Assembly (NCBI RefSeq): GCF_000702605.1
Contig: NZ_JNIR01000001.1
Span: forward strand, 2,222,501-2,286,500
DNA: 64,000 bases
Direction: 5' to 3'
DNA from: Exiguobacterium acetylicum DSM 20416
Lineage (GTDB): Bacteria; Bacillota; Bacilli; Exiguobacteriales; Exiguobacteriaceae
How positions within the stretch are numbered: position 1 is the stretch's first letter; each line of letters starts with the position of its first letter. The notes under the pieces were generated by a model. The model ran no database searches. It had not been told where the DNA came from and saw only the letters and a list, made by a program, of their open reading frames with translations. A program made the translations under genes and the position numbers. Below are positions 8,321-17,396 of the stretch, piece by piece.

Positions 8321-9390
8321 GATGTTTCCTCCCTTCGAGGTGACAGCTGACGGAGTGGCGTCCGGTAGACCGGAAACCAATTCCCCGTCTCGACTTCCGG
8401 ATGTTGTCGTTTGATTTGTCGTGCGAGCCGGTCATAAATCGTTGTATCAAGAATCGATGTCCCGAGTCCGAAAAATGTTCGATTCGCTTCGCCAAAAGAC
8501 CGTTTGTAGGCGAGTAAGCTATCCTCATCGGATCGTGTCGTTCCGCCACCGAGATGTAACGCTTGCAGACCAGCTTGTTTTGCCCAGCGAATCATCTCCG
8601 CGAATAATAGGTGATTCGGTCGAAGCGACAAGTAGGCAGGATCTGAAGCACCGAGGTGATAATGTGCGAACTGGCGACCCGTTAAGACGATGCAACCAGC
8701 GATGATTCGTCCCTCTTGTTCGGCAAGCAACAGGACATTTTTAATCCGTCCGTCGGCGAAGTGATCAAAGTAGGTCTGATCAAAGTAATACCGCGCATCG
8801 GCTTGATGTTTATCCATCGTCATCTGGTAGAGACGGGCGAAGTCCGAGTACTCTTCCGGACGCCCGAGGCGAATCGTGACCCCTTCGCGACGTGCCTTCC
8901 GGATATTGCGTCGCGTCATTTGCGAGAATCCACTTTCGATCGTCTCGAATGGATCCGTCAGCTCGAGTGTCACGGTCGGCTGCAAGATATCCGTTTGATG
9001 GCACCAGTGTTGACCGAGTTCCTGGTTGTGTAGCAAGGGGTGGAAACGAACCGTCTCGGTGACGATCCCGGTCTCGTGACAGTATTGTTCGAATCGCGCG
9101 CGGGCTTCGCGAATCTGATCGAGTGACCAGATACCTGTGAAATAAGGACCACCGTAGCCGTACGGCGTCGTGATGTCTTCAAAGCGTGTGCCTGGAATCG
9201 GACGCCGCAAGTACGGATAGATCAACGTTCCGAACTCTGTTGGATAATAAAATAATTCAGGAATCTCATCTTGCTCTTTTGCGAGTTCGAAGTAAGCATG
9301 TTCGTAGTAACAATCGAGCTGATAGCTCGCGACGAGCGCGTCCCATTCCCGTGGATCCCGAATCAAGCGTTCATCGCTTAGCGACATCAT
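8317..9390 (-). CDS. FemAB/GNAT-fold aminoacyl- or acyltransferase
   Basis: 357 aa. The sequence has the FemAB-like double-GNAT layout: SQMTRRNIRKARREGV in the middle, a C-terminal GRIIAGCIVLTG strand pair, a HYHLGASDP motif and a LHLGGGTTRSDEDSLLAYKRSFG segment near the end. Relatives transfer amino acids from aminoacyl-tRNA to peptidoglycan or acylate sugars. Its place between the sugar-phosphate transferase and the aminotransferase suggests it acylates the 4-amino group of the first sugar. ATG 9390 has GGAGGTG at good distance; it overlaps the upstream gene by 20 bp. Confidence 0.82.
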   Translation of the reverse strand: MMSLSDERLIRDPREWDALVASYQLDCYYEHAYFELAKEQDEIPELFYYPTEFGTLIYPYLRRPIPGTRFEDITTPYGYGGPYFTGIWSLDQIREARARFEQYCHETGIVTETVRFHPLLHNQELGQHWCHQTDILQPTVTLELTDPFETIESGFSQMTRRNIRKARREGVTIRLGRPEEYSDFARLYQMTMDKHQADARYYFDQTYFDHFADGRIKNVLLLAEQEGRIIAGCIVLTGRQFAHYHLGASDPAYLSLRPNHLLFAEMIRWAKQAGLQALHLGGGTTRSDEDSLLAYKRSFGEANRTFFGLGTSILDTTIYDRLARQIKRQHPEVETGNWFPVYRTPLRQLSPRREETS

Positions 9391-9991
9391 GGGGAACACC
9401 TCCGTCGAGACCCTTGAACTCCCCCATACTAGTCTGGTGAGCCGTCGAGTTTCCTTCTGATGAGATGACCATTTTGAACGTCTTGAACAGGATATAGAGA
9501 TCGAGTCGGAACGTATGGTTTGCCGCATACCATTGATCTTGTTCGAGGCGTTGCTGCCACGTCGTTGCGTTGCGGCCGTGAATCTGCGCCCAGCCTGTCA
9601 GACCAGGCAAGACGTCGTGACGTGTCATCTGCTCCTTCGTATAGTGATTGAGATAACTGACGAGTAAGGGACGCGGGCCGACGAAACTCATCTGTCCGCG
9701 GAGGATGTTAACGAACTGTGGAATCTCATCAAGACTTAAGCGACGAATCCACTCGAGCGATGCTGGAATCCGGTCCACATCCGGAAGGAGTTGTCCGTCG
9801 GCATCTGTTTCGTTCGTCATCGTACGGAACTTATAGATTTTGAACAGCTCCCCCTTATAGCCAGGGCGGACTTGATTGAAGAAAATCGGTCGTCCGAGTT
9901 TCGTATAGATGACTAAGGCGACGACGGCATAAACAGGAAGTAGGATCAGGATGGCGATGAGGCTAACCGTGAAGTCGAATGTGCGTTTCAT
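9371..9991 (-). CDS. Undecaprenyl-phosphate sugar phosphotransferase (PglC/EpsL type)
   Basis: 206 aa monotopic phosphoglycosyl transferase. A single N-terminal hydrophobic segment (about residues 8-28) is followed by the family motifs KFRTM, RRLSLDEIPQFVNIL (catalytic DE), FVGPRPLL and PGLTGWAQIHGRN. It starts polymer synthesis by moving a sugar 1-phosphate, probably the diamino or amino-deoxy sugar made in this cluster, onto undecaprenyl phosphate at the inner face of the membrane. AGGAGG precedes the start. It follows the glycosyltransferase gene by 15 bp. Confidence 0.93.
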   Translation of the reverse strand: MKRTFDFTVSLIAILILLPVYAVVALVIYTKLGRPIFFNQVRPGYKGELFKIYKFRTMTNETDADGQLLPDVDRIPASLEWIRRLSLDEIPQFVNILRGQMSFVGPRPLLVSYLNHYTKEQMTRHDVLPGLTGWAQIHGRNATTWQQRLEQDQWYAANHTFRLDLYILFKTFKMVISSEGNSTAHQTSMGEFKGLDGGVPHDVAKR

Positions 9992-10006
9992 GATGACGTC
10001 CTCCTT

Positions 10007-11116
10007 TTACATAGCTGAAAAGAGATCAAGTTGTCGTTTGATGACGTCGGCTTCGTTGAAATGTTTCATAGCACGGCCAAATCCGTTCCGTCCCATCTCG
10101 TTGGCACGGTCTGGATGTTCGACGAGTGTGTTCATCCGTTTAGCGAGCTTTGTGACGTCGCGGACTTCAACGAGATAACCCGTTTTCCCCTCGACGACCT
10201 CTTCGCGGCAGCCGCGGATGTTTGTTGCGATGACCGGTTTAGCACTCGCCATCGCTTCGATGATTGATCGTGGTACGCCTTCGCGATGTGACGGTAAGAC
10301 GAAGGCATCGACTTGTTGGAACAAGGTGGGCACATCTTCGACGAATCCGAGGTAGTCGACGTTTGGAATCTCGCGAATCCGCCGTAAGAATAAGTGTTTC
10401 GTCGTTTGATCGCGCTCGCTCGCCATCATCTCACCCGCAATGACGAGGCGAGCTTCCGGGTGACGATAGACGACATCCTCGAATGCATCGAGCAGTTCGA
10501 GAATCCCCTTCTCTTCGACGATCCGACCGATGAAGAGGAAAGTAAACGGTGCCCCGGCTTCGCGCGGGCGTGGATAGAAGCGGGTCAAGTCGATCCCATT
10601 TCCAAGGTGCATCAGGCGCGTGTTCGCTTTGAAGCGTTTGCGCTGAGCGAGTTGATAATCTTCCTCGCTTTGGAGGAGCAGGTAGTCGGTTGCGAAACGT
10701 GCTAGCCACTTTTCGACGGAGTATGTCAGCTGATACGTCATCCGCCCCATCTTCTCGTGGAAGTAAAAGCCGTGTGCCGTATAGACGATATGCTTCGTTC
10801 CGGCCCGTTTCGCGGCAACGCGTCCGAGGGCGGCGGCGACCGGTGTGTGGACATGGACAGCGTCGTAGCCGTCCTCCTTCAAGATTCGCGTGATTTCTCG
10901 GATTGTCCGCCAGTTACTCGTCCAGTCGATCCGGCGCTCGATCGGAATGTCATGCATCCGGAATCCTTTGGCTGCGAGTTTTGCCGAGGCACCGGTGTCG
11001 GCACAGGCGATACCGACGTCGTGCCCAGCGTTTTGCAAAGCAAGTAAGAGCGGCTGCAACATCGTCTCTGCCGTCGTATCAAGGGCACAGACTTGAAGGA
11101 TTTTTAGAGGCGCCAT
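10007..11116 (-). CDS. Family 4 glycosyltransferase
   Basis: 369 aa GT-B fold enzyme opening MAPLKILQVCALDTTAE. Family features are AVHVHTPVAAALGRVAA, GNGIDLTRFYP, FLFIGRIVEEKG and the donor-binding PSHREGVPRSIIEAMASAKP with conserved E-x7-E. It should extend the lipid-linked repeat unit in the cytoplasm. It is the only recognisable cytoplasmic glycosyltransferase apart from the priming enzyme, which suggests a short repeat unit or genes elsewhere. The start at 11116 has AGAGGGGG upstream and overlaps the preceding gene by 13 bp. Confidence 0.9.
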   Translation of the reverse strand: MAPLKILQVCALDTTAETMLQPLLLALQNAGHDVGIACADTGASAKLAAKGFRMHDIPIERRIDWTSNWRTIREITRILKEDGYDAVHVHTPVAAALGRVAAKRAGTKHIVYTAHGFYFHEKMGRMTYQLTYSVEKWLARFATDYLLLQSEEDYQLAQRKRFKANTRLMHLGNGIDLTRFYPRPREAGAPFTFLFIGRIVEEKGILELLDAFEDVVYRHPEARLVIAGEMMASERDQTTKHLFLRRIREIPNVDYLGFVEDVPTLFQQVDAFVLPSHREGVPRSIIEAMASAKPVIATNIRGCREEVVEGKTGYLVEVRDVTKLAKRMNTLVEHPDRANEMGRNGFGRAMKHFNEADVIKRQLDLFSAM

Positions 11117-12447
11117 ACGTGGACCCCCTCTGGCTGTTCTGACCGTGGCAACATCCCTTTGATGTCGACGACGATGCCGCGTCCGACTTTGAGTAGATGT
11201 TGTGCTAAATTCCAACCACCTTCGACATATTCTTCGTGTGAGACAGCGAAGATGACGACGTCGGCTGGTTTGAGTTCGCTCATTTCGAGTAAGTCGATGC
11301 CGTACTCGCGTTTCGCCTCACTTTTTTCGACGAGTCGGTCCGTCACCTGGACGTCGATTCCGAACTCTTCGATTTCACGGACGAGGTTCGCGACTTTCGA
11401 GTTACGGATATCGCTGACGTTCTCCTTGAATGATAAGCCGAGGATCGTGACGCGAGCGCCGAGGACCGGCATATTTTGTTTAATCAAGTTCTTGACGAGC
11501 GCCGTTGCGATGAAGCGTCCCATCGTATCGTTGATCCGGCGACCAGCGAGGATGACTTCCGGATGATAGCCGAGCGACTCCGCTTTCATCGTTAGATAGA
11601 ATGGATCGACGCCGATACAGTGACCACCGACAAGACCTGGACGGAACGGAAGGAAGTTCCATTTCGTTCCGGCTGCTTCGAGGACTTCGAGCGTATCAAT
11701 GTCCATCCGGTCAAAGATGATTGCTAGTTCGTTCATCAAGGCGATGTTGAGATCACGTTGTGTGTTCTCGATGATTTTTGCCGCTTCCGCGACCTTGATC
11801 GATGAAGCACGGTGGACACCAGCTTCGACGACCGCTTCGTAGACTTCTGCGACGACGTCGAGTGTCTGTTCATCCTGAGCAGAGACGATTTTTTTGATTG
11901 TCTTGAATGTGTGCTCGTGGTCGCCCGGGTTGATCCGCTCCGGGGAGTAGCCGACGAAGAAGTCGACGCCAGCGCGTAAGCCAGATGCTTCTTCAAGAAC
12001 CGGGACACAATCTTCTTCCGTCGCCCCTGGGTAGACCGTCGACTCGTAGACGACGATGTCGCCTTTATTGAGCTGGCGACCGACGAGATGGGACGCCCGT
12101 AAGAGTGGCGTTAAGTCTGGTTGATTCTGCGCATTGATTGGTGTTGGAACAGCGATGATGATGAAGTCGCTTGCTTGGAGAGCAGAAGGATCCGAGACGT
12201 AGTCGACCGTTGCATTCTTCAACGTGAACGGACTCAGTTCGAGTGTTGCGTCGATGCCTTCTTGCAGTTCTTGAACGCGTTGTTCCTTGATGTCAAAGCC
12301 GACGACGTCTGTTTTTTCGCCAAAGGCGACGGCGACGGGAAGTCCAACGTATCCGAGTCCGACGACGGCAATCGAACGGTTGGCAATGGGAAGTGCACCG
12401 GTTTGGGCTGCTGTCGTATCTACGATGTGTTTGACTGCCTTGTTCAT
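11104..12447 (-). CDS. UDP-N-acetylhexosamine 6-dehydrogenase (TviB/WbpO/CapL type)
   Basis: 447 aa. N-terminal Rossmann motif VVGLGYVGLPVAVAFG, a PTPIN segment, a VVYESTVYPGATEE motif, YSPERINPGD, and the catalytic cysteine in VGGHCIGVDPFYLT. The GGHCIGVDP form, rather than GGSCFPKD, marks the UDP-HexNAc branch and not UDP-glucose dehydrogenase. The product would be a UDP-HexNAc uronic acid; with the CapI-like epimerase encoded at 13799 it could give UDP-GalNAcA. AGGAGG precedes the start. Confidence 0.9.
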   Translation of the reverse strand: MNKAVKHIVDTTAAQTGALPIANRSIAVVGLGYVGLPVAVAFGEKTDVVGFDIKEQRVQELQEGIDATLELSPFTLKNATVDYVSDPSALQASDFIIIAVPTPINAQNQPDLTPLLRASHLVGRQLNKGDIVVYESTVYPGATEEDCVPVLEEASGLRAGVDFFVGYSPERINPGDHEHTFKTIKKIVSAQDEQTLDVVAEVYEAVVEAGVHRASSIKVAEAAKIIENTQRDLNIALMNELAIIFDRMDIDTLEVLEAAGTKWNFLPFRPGLVGGHCIGVDPFYLTMKAESLGYHPEVILAGRRINDTMGRFIATALVKNLIKQNMPVLGARVTILGLSFKENVSDIRNSKVANLVREIEEFGIDVQVTDRLVEKSEAKREYGIDLLEMSELKPADVVIFAVSHEEYVEGGWNLAQHLLKVGRGIVVDIKGMLPRSEQPEGVHVWRL

Positions 12448-12459
12448 GGTGGGTTCCTC

Positions 12460-13809
12460 CTATTTCATCGACTGTTTGACGATCAACGTTTTTCCGTTTG
12501 GTTCCTGTTTGACTTGTTCGACTGGTTCAAGAACAATCTTCATCTCGGAGCCGAGCAACTTGCGCATCTCGTTCAAAAGGATCTGTTCGTGTTTCGGATG
12601 GAAACGTTTGGCGTCTGGAATATACCGGAGTGTCACATGGTCAATCGTATGCTGCTCGACTTGGAGTCGTAAGACCGAATTCGGCAGTTCACGGGCAATC
12701 GTTGTAATGTCCCCTTCAAACACCTTGCCCCGTTTTTCGCTGACGATGTAACTCGTTCCCCGTCCATCGATTGAAGCGATGACCGGTCCGTTTAGTCCAC
12801 AGCTACATGTCTCGTCACTGAGCGTCATCCGGTCACCGATCCGGTAACGAATCAGTGGCGTGCCGCGTGTCGTAAAACACGTGACGACGACTTCCCCGTC
12901 CTCTCCATACGGTTCGATGATGCCCGTCTCATGGTGGAGATGAAGTTTTCGATGACTACATTCTGAAATGATCGGCGCTCCCTCCGATGAACCATATTGA
13001 TCGAAGACCGGTGCGTTGAAGGCTTCCTCGAGAACCGAGCGCATCTCCTCCGTCACCGTTTCCGATGTCGGGAAGATGGCGATCAGTGGAATATCCAGTC
13101 GAATGTGATGCTTCAGCATATACCGGGCGATTTCGACCATTGCCGTCGGTGTGCCGTCGAGTGCCTGTGGCTGGAATCGATTCAGCTCCTCGATATAAGC
13201 GGGGAAGTTCTCTTCCTTCATATGAAAGATGGAGACGAGCAATTGATTGAGTGGTCGGTTCATCCGCCAGAAGATGGGTTTCTTTTGATCGACGGCTGTC
13301 AGCGTCCGACCGGTGAAGCTCGCCCGCCGCATCCCGGCGTGGAAGCCGTGACGTTCCTTGAAGTAGTCAAGATGAGCCATTCGTTCCTGGACATCCTCGC
13401 GCATGAACGCGACTTGGAGCGACTTTCCGCTCGTTCCGCCCGTCCGCCCTCGGACCGGCGCATCGACGCGGGACATGAACGCATCGTTATTTTGGCGAAG
13501 CGTCTCTTTTTCAAGGATTGGGATTTTCTTCAGCTGCTCGAGTGATGTCAACGGTAACTGGATGTCATGTTCGTGAAAGAGTTGCGTGTAGTACGGTGTA
13601 TGCGTCACGACGAAGGCTAGAAAGGCATTCAGGCGATCGAGTTGTTCCGCTTTATAATCCTGCGTCCGATCCTTCATCCGGAGCTCCTTCATCTTCTGTT
13701 CATAGAAGGGACCGTACCGTTCTTGCATCAACTTGCGACCGTATAACGATGTCAGCCAATTTTGGATGAAGATCGGAGAGCGGTAGTAGAATTCCTCTTT
13801 AAGCGCCAT
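12460..13809 (-). CDS. CapK / phenylacetate-CoA ligase-like adenylating enzyme
   Basis: 449 aa ANL-superfamily protein of the CapK group found in capsule clusters. It has the ATP-binding GRTGGTSGKSLQ loop, the adenylation motif FDQYGSSEGAP and RYRIGDRM near the C-terminal hinge. A short CSCG cysteine pair lies near residue 340. Such proteins activate a carboxylate as acyl-adenylate; the acyl group is unknown. It may supply an acyl or amino acid substituent to the polymer, possibly with the FemAB-like enzyme. The start overlaps the epimerase stop by 11 bp and has AAGGAGG upstream. Confidence 0.85.
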   Translation of the reverse strand: MALKEEFYYRSPIFIQNWLTSLYGRKLMQERYGPFYEQKMKELRMKDRTQDYKAEQLDRLNAFLAFVVTHTPYYTQLFHEHDIQLPLTSLEQLKKIPILEKETLRQNNDAFMSRVDAPVRGRTGGTSGKSLQVAFMREDVQERMAHLDYFKERHGFHAGMRRASFTGRTLTAVDQKKPIFWRMNRPLNQLLVSIFHMKEENFPAYIEELNRFQPQALDGTPTAMVEIARYMLKHHIRLDIPLIAIFPTSETVTEEMRSVLEEAFNAPVFDQYGSSEGAPIISECSHRKLHLHHETGIIEPYGEDGEVVVTCFTTRGTPLIRYRIGDRMTLSDETCSCGLNGPVIASIDGRGTSYIVSEKRGKVFEGDITTIARELPNSVLRLQVEQHTIDHVTLRYIPDAKRFHPKHEQILLNEMRKLLGSEMKIVLEPVEQVKQEPNGKTLIVKQSMK

Positions 13810-14833
13810 CTTGGATTTCCTCCTTCAGCAAGTAGTGACTCTCGTACCAATCGATGAATGCGTTGACACCGGCTTCGACCGTCGTCTGTGGTCGATAGCC
13901 GATCGTCTCGAACAGTGAGGAAACGTCAGCAAAGCTTTCTGGAACGTCGCCTGGTTGAAGCGGCATCCCGTGTTTAATTGCCGTCTTACCGAGGCGCCGT
14001 TCGATCAAGGCAACAAATTCGTTCAGTCGAATCGGGCTGTGACTGCCGATGTTGTAGACACGATACGGGACGTTGCTACGATCCGGTAAGGGATTCGAGG
14101 CATCGAACGCTTCGTCGACTTCCGGTTCAGTTTGGAACAGGCGATAGATGCTTTCGATGATGTCGTCGACGTAAGTGAAGTCCCGCCCCATCTCGCCGTA
14201 GTTGTAGAGGTCGATCGGTTCGCCTTTCGCAATCGCTTCCGTGAACTTGAACAATGCCATATCCGGGCGTCCCCACGGACCGTAGACACTGAAGAAACGA
14301 AGTCCGGTCGTCTTGATGCCGTAGAGGCTACTGTAGGTGTGTGCCATCAGCTCGTTTGCTTTCTTTGAAGCGGCGTAAAGACTTAGCGGATGATCAACGG
14401 CATCCGTCGTCGCGAACGGCATCTTCGTATTCGATCCGTAGACGGAACTGGAGGAAGCATAAATCAGTTGTTCGACTGGGTAATGCCGACACGCCTCAAG
14501 AATCGAGAGAAAGCCGACGATGTTTGACGTCATGTAGACGTCCGGTCGATCGATGCTGTACCGTACCCCTGCTTGTGCTGCGAGATGGAGGACGAGATCG
14601 ATTGATTCCTGTTCGAAGATCCGTGCGACGGCTGCCGTCTCTTCGAGTGAGACCCGGTAAAACGTGTAGTTCGTTCCAAGTTCAGCGAGCCGGGCTTCCT
14701 TTAACGTCGGATCGTAATAGTCGTTCACTTCATCGAGTCCGATGACTCGGTAACCCTCCCGGATGAAACGACGTGCGGCGTGAAATCCAATGAAGCCTGC
14801 GATACCAGTGATTAAGATCGTTTTATTCGGCAC
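13799..14833 (-). CDS. CapI-like nucleotide-sugar 4-epimerase (SDR family)
   Basis: 344 aa extended SDR. NAD-binding GIAGFIGFHAA, a SSSSVYG motif, the catalytic YAASKK (YxxxK), and the signature FFSVYGPWGRPDMALFKFT and GEMGRDFTYVDDI match CapI/UDP-glucuronate 4-epimerases. With the UDP-HexNAc dehydrogenase it probably converts a gluco- to a galacto-uronate. I choose GTG 14833 as the start: GAGGAGG lies upstream, and the Rossmann motif begins a few residues after it. The start overlaps the Wzy-like gene by 11 bp. Confidence 0.9.
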   Translation of the reverse strand: MPNKTILITGIAGFIGFHAARRFIREGYRVIGLDEVNDYYDPTLKEARLAELGTNYTFYRVSLEETAAVARIFEQESIDLVLHLAAQAGVRYSIDRPDVYMTSNIVGFLSILEACRHYPVEQLIYASSSSVYGSNTKMPFATTDAVDHPLSLYAASKKANELMAHTYSSLYGIKTTGLRFFSVYGPWGRPDMALFKFTEAIAKGEPIDLYNYGEMGRDFTYVDDIIESIYRLFQTEPEVDEAFDASNPLPDRSNVPYRVYNIGSHSPIRLNEFVALIERRLGKTAIKHGMPLQPGDVPESFADVSSLFETIGYRPQTTVEAGVNAFIDWYESHYLLKEEIQDGA

Positions 14834-16109
14834 GGTGTTCGACCTCCTCGAAGTAGTGGCGCGCTTGCCAGCGCATGTAGTGAACGGATGTGTAGACGAT
14901 GAGTAACATCGGGAACAACTTATACCGGTGTCGGATGGCCGTTCCGACATTACCGGTTCCTAGACCGAAGATGACGGCGTTAAGAGCAAAGAGAAGGAAA
15001 AAGAACAAGAGGACGCTGCCGAACGGATGCTGACGGATCAGTTTAAAGAAACGGACAATCGCAAAACAGGCGATGAAGTAGAAGATGGCGTCAAGGAAGA
15101 AAATCAGAATGTTCATGACGCTCGACCATTGCCACGGGAACGGTGAGAACAGGAAGTAAATCATCCGAATCGGTGAGTAGAGAATCATGTCAGCTGGACC
15201 TGTGACCGTCAATCCGTTCAGATAAGCGGAGCCGCCACGGTCGTAACTCATCCCGCTGAACAACTGTCCGTTTTCTGAGACGTGGGTGAACTTTGCGAAC
15301 AAGACGTCCTGGAAGCTGTAGACGATGAAGCCAACGATCAGTACTTGAAAGATCAGTCGCTGCACCTTCGTCGGTTCAAAGTCCATTCGTCGTGTCTCAT
15401 GGCTATAAAACGAGAAATAGACGAGTAAGACGATGATCCCGACAGCAAGACCGGAGTGGAACATCGTACTAACGAAGTAGCCGAGATACGCGAGCGTCAT
15501 ATACCATCCGGACTTGTCTTCCGTCCAGCGCACCATGTAGTAGAGGGTATAGACGATGCCAAGGGCGACGATCTGGTCACGCAAGAGAATCGGTGAGAGT
15601 AACAATCCTTGCGGGAAGAACGCGAAGATCAGTGTTGCTGCGAACACGTAGCGTTCCGGTAAGCGTAACCGTTGCAGCGTCTTCGCTAGGATGATGACAG
15701 CGACGACACCGAGAATGACGTTCAAGAACTGAGCGAGGATCCGTTCTGGACCGAACATCAGGTAGAAGATTCCGAGAAACTTGGAATAGGTGCCACGAAC
15801 GACATCATTGAAGGTCGACGGATCAGTGAAGATTTGGACACCTTCGAGATGAAAGGCTTCCGTGTCGTCACCACTGTGTGGCGGTAAACGGAACAGCTCG
15901 AGATCGATGAACATCAGGACCAATCGGACGAAGAAAGCGGTGATGAAAACGAGAAAGAGTGGCGTCGTCTCTGCTTGACGAAGCAAGTAATAAAGAAACA
16001 ACACCGAGTTGATGAGCAGCAAGGCGGTCACGTAGGTGTCCGGGAAGAGCGACCGGGCGAATTGACAAACGAGCGCTTCGATGACGATGAGTAGTAGGAT
16101 TGGTCGCAT
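14823..16109 (-). CDS. Wzy-like polysaccharide polymerase / polytopic membrane protein
   Basis: 428 aa with about ten to twelve membrane helices and a large extracytoplasmic loop around residues 75-110. A basic RHRYKLFP segment lies near the C-terminal end, of the type seen in repeat-unit polymerases. Its position directly after the flippase and before the epimerase fits Wzy, which joins lipid-linked repeat units outside the membrane. Polymerases are poorly conserved, so the call rests on topology and context. GGAGGG precedes ATG 16109. Confidence 0.72.
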   Translation of the reverse strand: MRPILLLIVIEALVCQFARSLFPDTYVTALLLINSVLFLYYLLRQAETTPLFLVFITAFFVRLVLMFIDLELFRLPPHSGDDTEAFHLEGVQIFTDPSTFNDVVRGTYSKFLGIFYLMFGPERILAQFLNVILGVVAVIILAKTLQRLRLPERYVFAATLIFAFFPQGLLLSPILLRDQIVALGIVYTLYYMVRWTEDKSGWYMTLAYLGYFVSTMFHSGLAVGIIVLLVYFSFYSHETRRMDFEPTKVQRLIFQVLIVGFIVYSFQDVLFAKFTHVSENGQLFSGMSYDRGGSAYLNGLTVTGPADMILYSPIRMIYFLFSPFPWQWSSVMNILIFFLDAIFYFIACFAIVRFFKLIRQHPFGSVLLFFFLLFALNAVIFGLGTGNVGTAIRHRYKLFPMLLIVYTSVHYMRWQARHYFEEVEHRAE

Positions 16110-16121
16110 CTTCTTCCCTCC

Positions 16122-17381
16122 TCAGCTGCTTTGTTCGACGACGAGCGTGACGTCCCGTGGATATAAGGACCGATACAGTGCCGGTAACAATAGGACGATC
16201 TGAGTGACAGCGCAAAGGGTGTAAGCGATCGTTGCACCGTATAGACCGTACAGCGGAATCAAAAAGCTACAGGCAATCAGGTTGACGACGACACTGCCGA
16301 AGATCGAGATTGTCTGGATCCGGAACTGCTGGAAGCCGGTCAAGAGTGCCTGAATGACGGTCGAGTTGTAGAAAAAGAGTGAGGCGACCATCATCAAGAC
16401 GAAAATCAGATGGTATTGAACGAACGATGCGTTGTAGAAAATCGTCAAGCCCCACTTGCCGAAGAAGATCGCTCCGACAATCAACAGGATGCCGACGATG
16501 TTCGTCATCAGTAACATCGAGCGGGTCAGCTTGCGTAATTCCGGCAAACTTTGGCGTTCGCCCGTCTCAGACGAGAAGTTCGGTAGCAAGACGGCGATCA
16601 AGGAGTGGATGAACAGACTGCCGAGTACGAGTAGATAGGCGATGCTGGCGTAATAGCCAAGTTCTTCCGTGCCGATCGTGCGACCGACGAACAATCGTGG
16701 GATGTTTGCGTTCAAGGCGATCAGGAGTGCGACGAATCCGAGTGGCATCGCTTTGAGGAACAGCTCCTTGCCTGACCGATATCGTAAGTCGAGCGCTTGA
16801 TTGTCAAAGCCACGACCGACCCGGCGAATCGTCGGTAAGTCGTATGCGAGTAGCATGATCAAGTTCCCAGCAATCAAGGCGAGCACGAATCCGTGAATTG
16901 AATGGGTCGTAAAGAGGACGAGTGCTGCGCCTGAGACGTTCAAGAGACTACGGAAGATCTTCGAGACCGCGACTTCCTTGAAGGCAGTGTGTCCTTGCAG
17001 GAAACCATAGGCGAGATCGGCGAACGACTCCATGTACTTATTCAGGTAGACGAGTAATGTCAGGAGTAAGATGTCCGCTTCACCGAAGAAATAATAGACA
17101 CCGAGTAACACGAACACACCTGCCGAGAGGAGTGAAAAACGAGTCTTGATGAAGAGCCAGAAGTTCGTCAGGCCAGCCCGTTCTGCCGTCAGGATCGTAC
17201 TGGCGTTCAGCCAACAGAACATGACGATCGGTGCGGTGATGGCAAGGGCATAGTTGAAGTAACCGATGTTGAGCGGTGTGCTCCATTTGATCAGGAGCGT
17301 CAAAATCATCCATTGATGGAGCGAGTACGCCGTATCGGCAATGAAGATGAGATTGAAGCGGGACAGCCGGGCCGTTTTCAT
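16122..17381 (-). CDS. Wzx-type repeat-unit flippase (MOP superfamily)
   Basis: 419 aa with about twelve membrane helices and the family pattern of short polar loops (for example ARLSRFNLIF at the start and GLYGATIAYTLC near the end). It should flip undecaprenyl-linked repeat units to the outer face. It lies between the dehydratase and the polymerase, the usual place for Wzx. GGAGGGG precedes the start; 12 bp separate it from the downstream gene. Confidence 0.88.
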   Translation of the reverse strand: MKTARLSRFNLIFIADTAYSLHQWMILTLLIKWSTPLNIGYFNYALAITAPIVMFCWLNASTILTAERAGLTNFWLFIKTRFSLLSAGVFVLLGVYYFFGEADILLLTLLVYLNKYMESFADLAYGFLQGHTAFKEVAVSKIFRSLLNVSGAALVLFTTHSIHGFVLALIAGNLIMLLAYDLPTIRRVGRGFDNQALDLRYRSGKELFLKAMPLGFVALLIALNANIPRLFVGRTIGTEELGYYASIAYLLVLGSLFIHSLIAVLLPNFSSETGERQSLPELRKLTRSMLLMTNIVGILLIVGAIFFGKWGLTIFYNASFVQYHLIFVLMMVASLFFYNSTVIQALLTGFQQFRIQTISIFGSVVVNLIACSFLIPLYGLYGATIAYTLCAVTQIVLLLPALYRSLYPRDVTLVVEQSS

Positions 17382-17396
17382 CGTTTCCCCTCCTCT

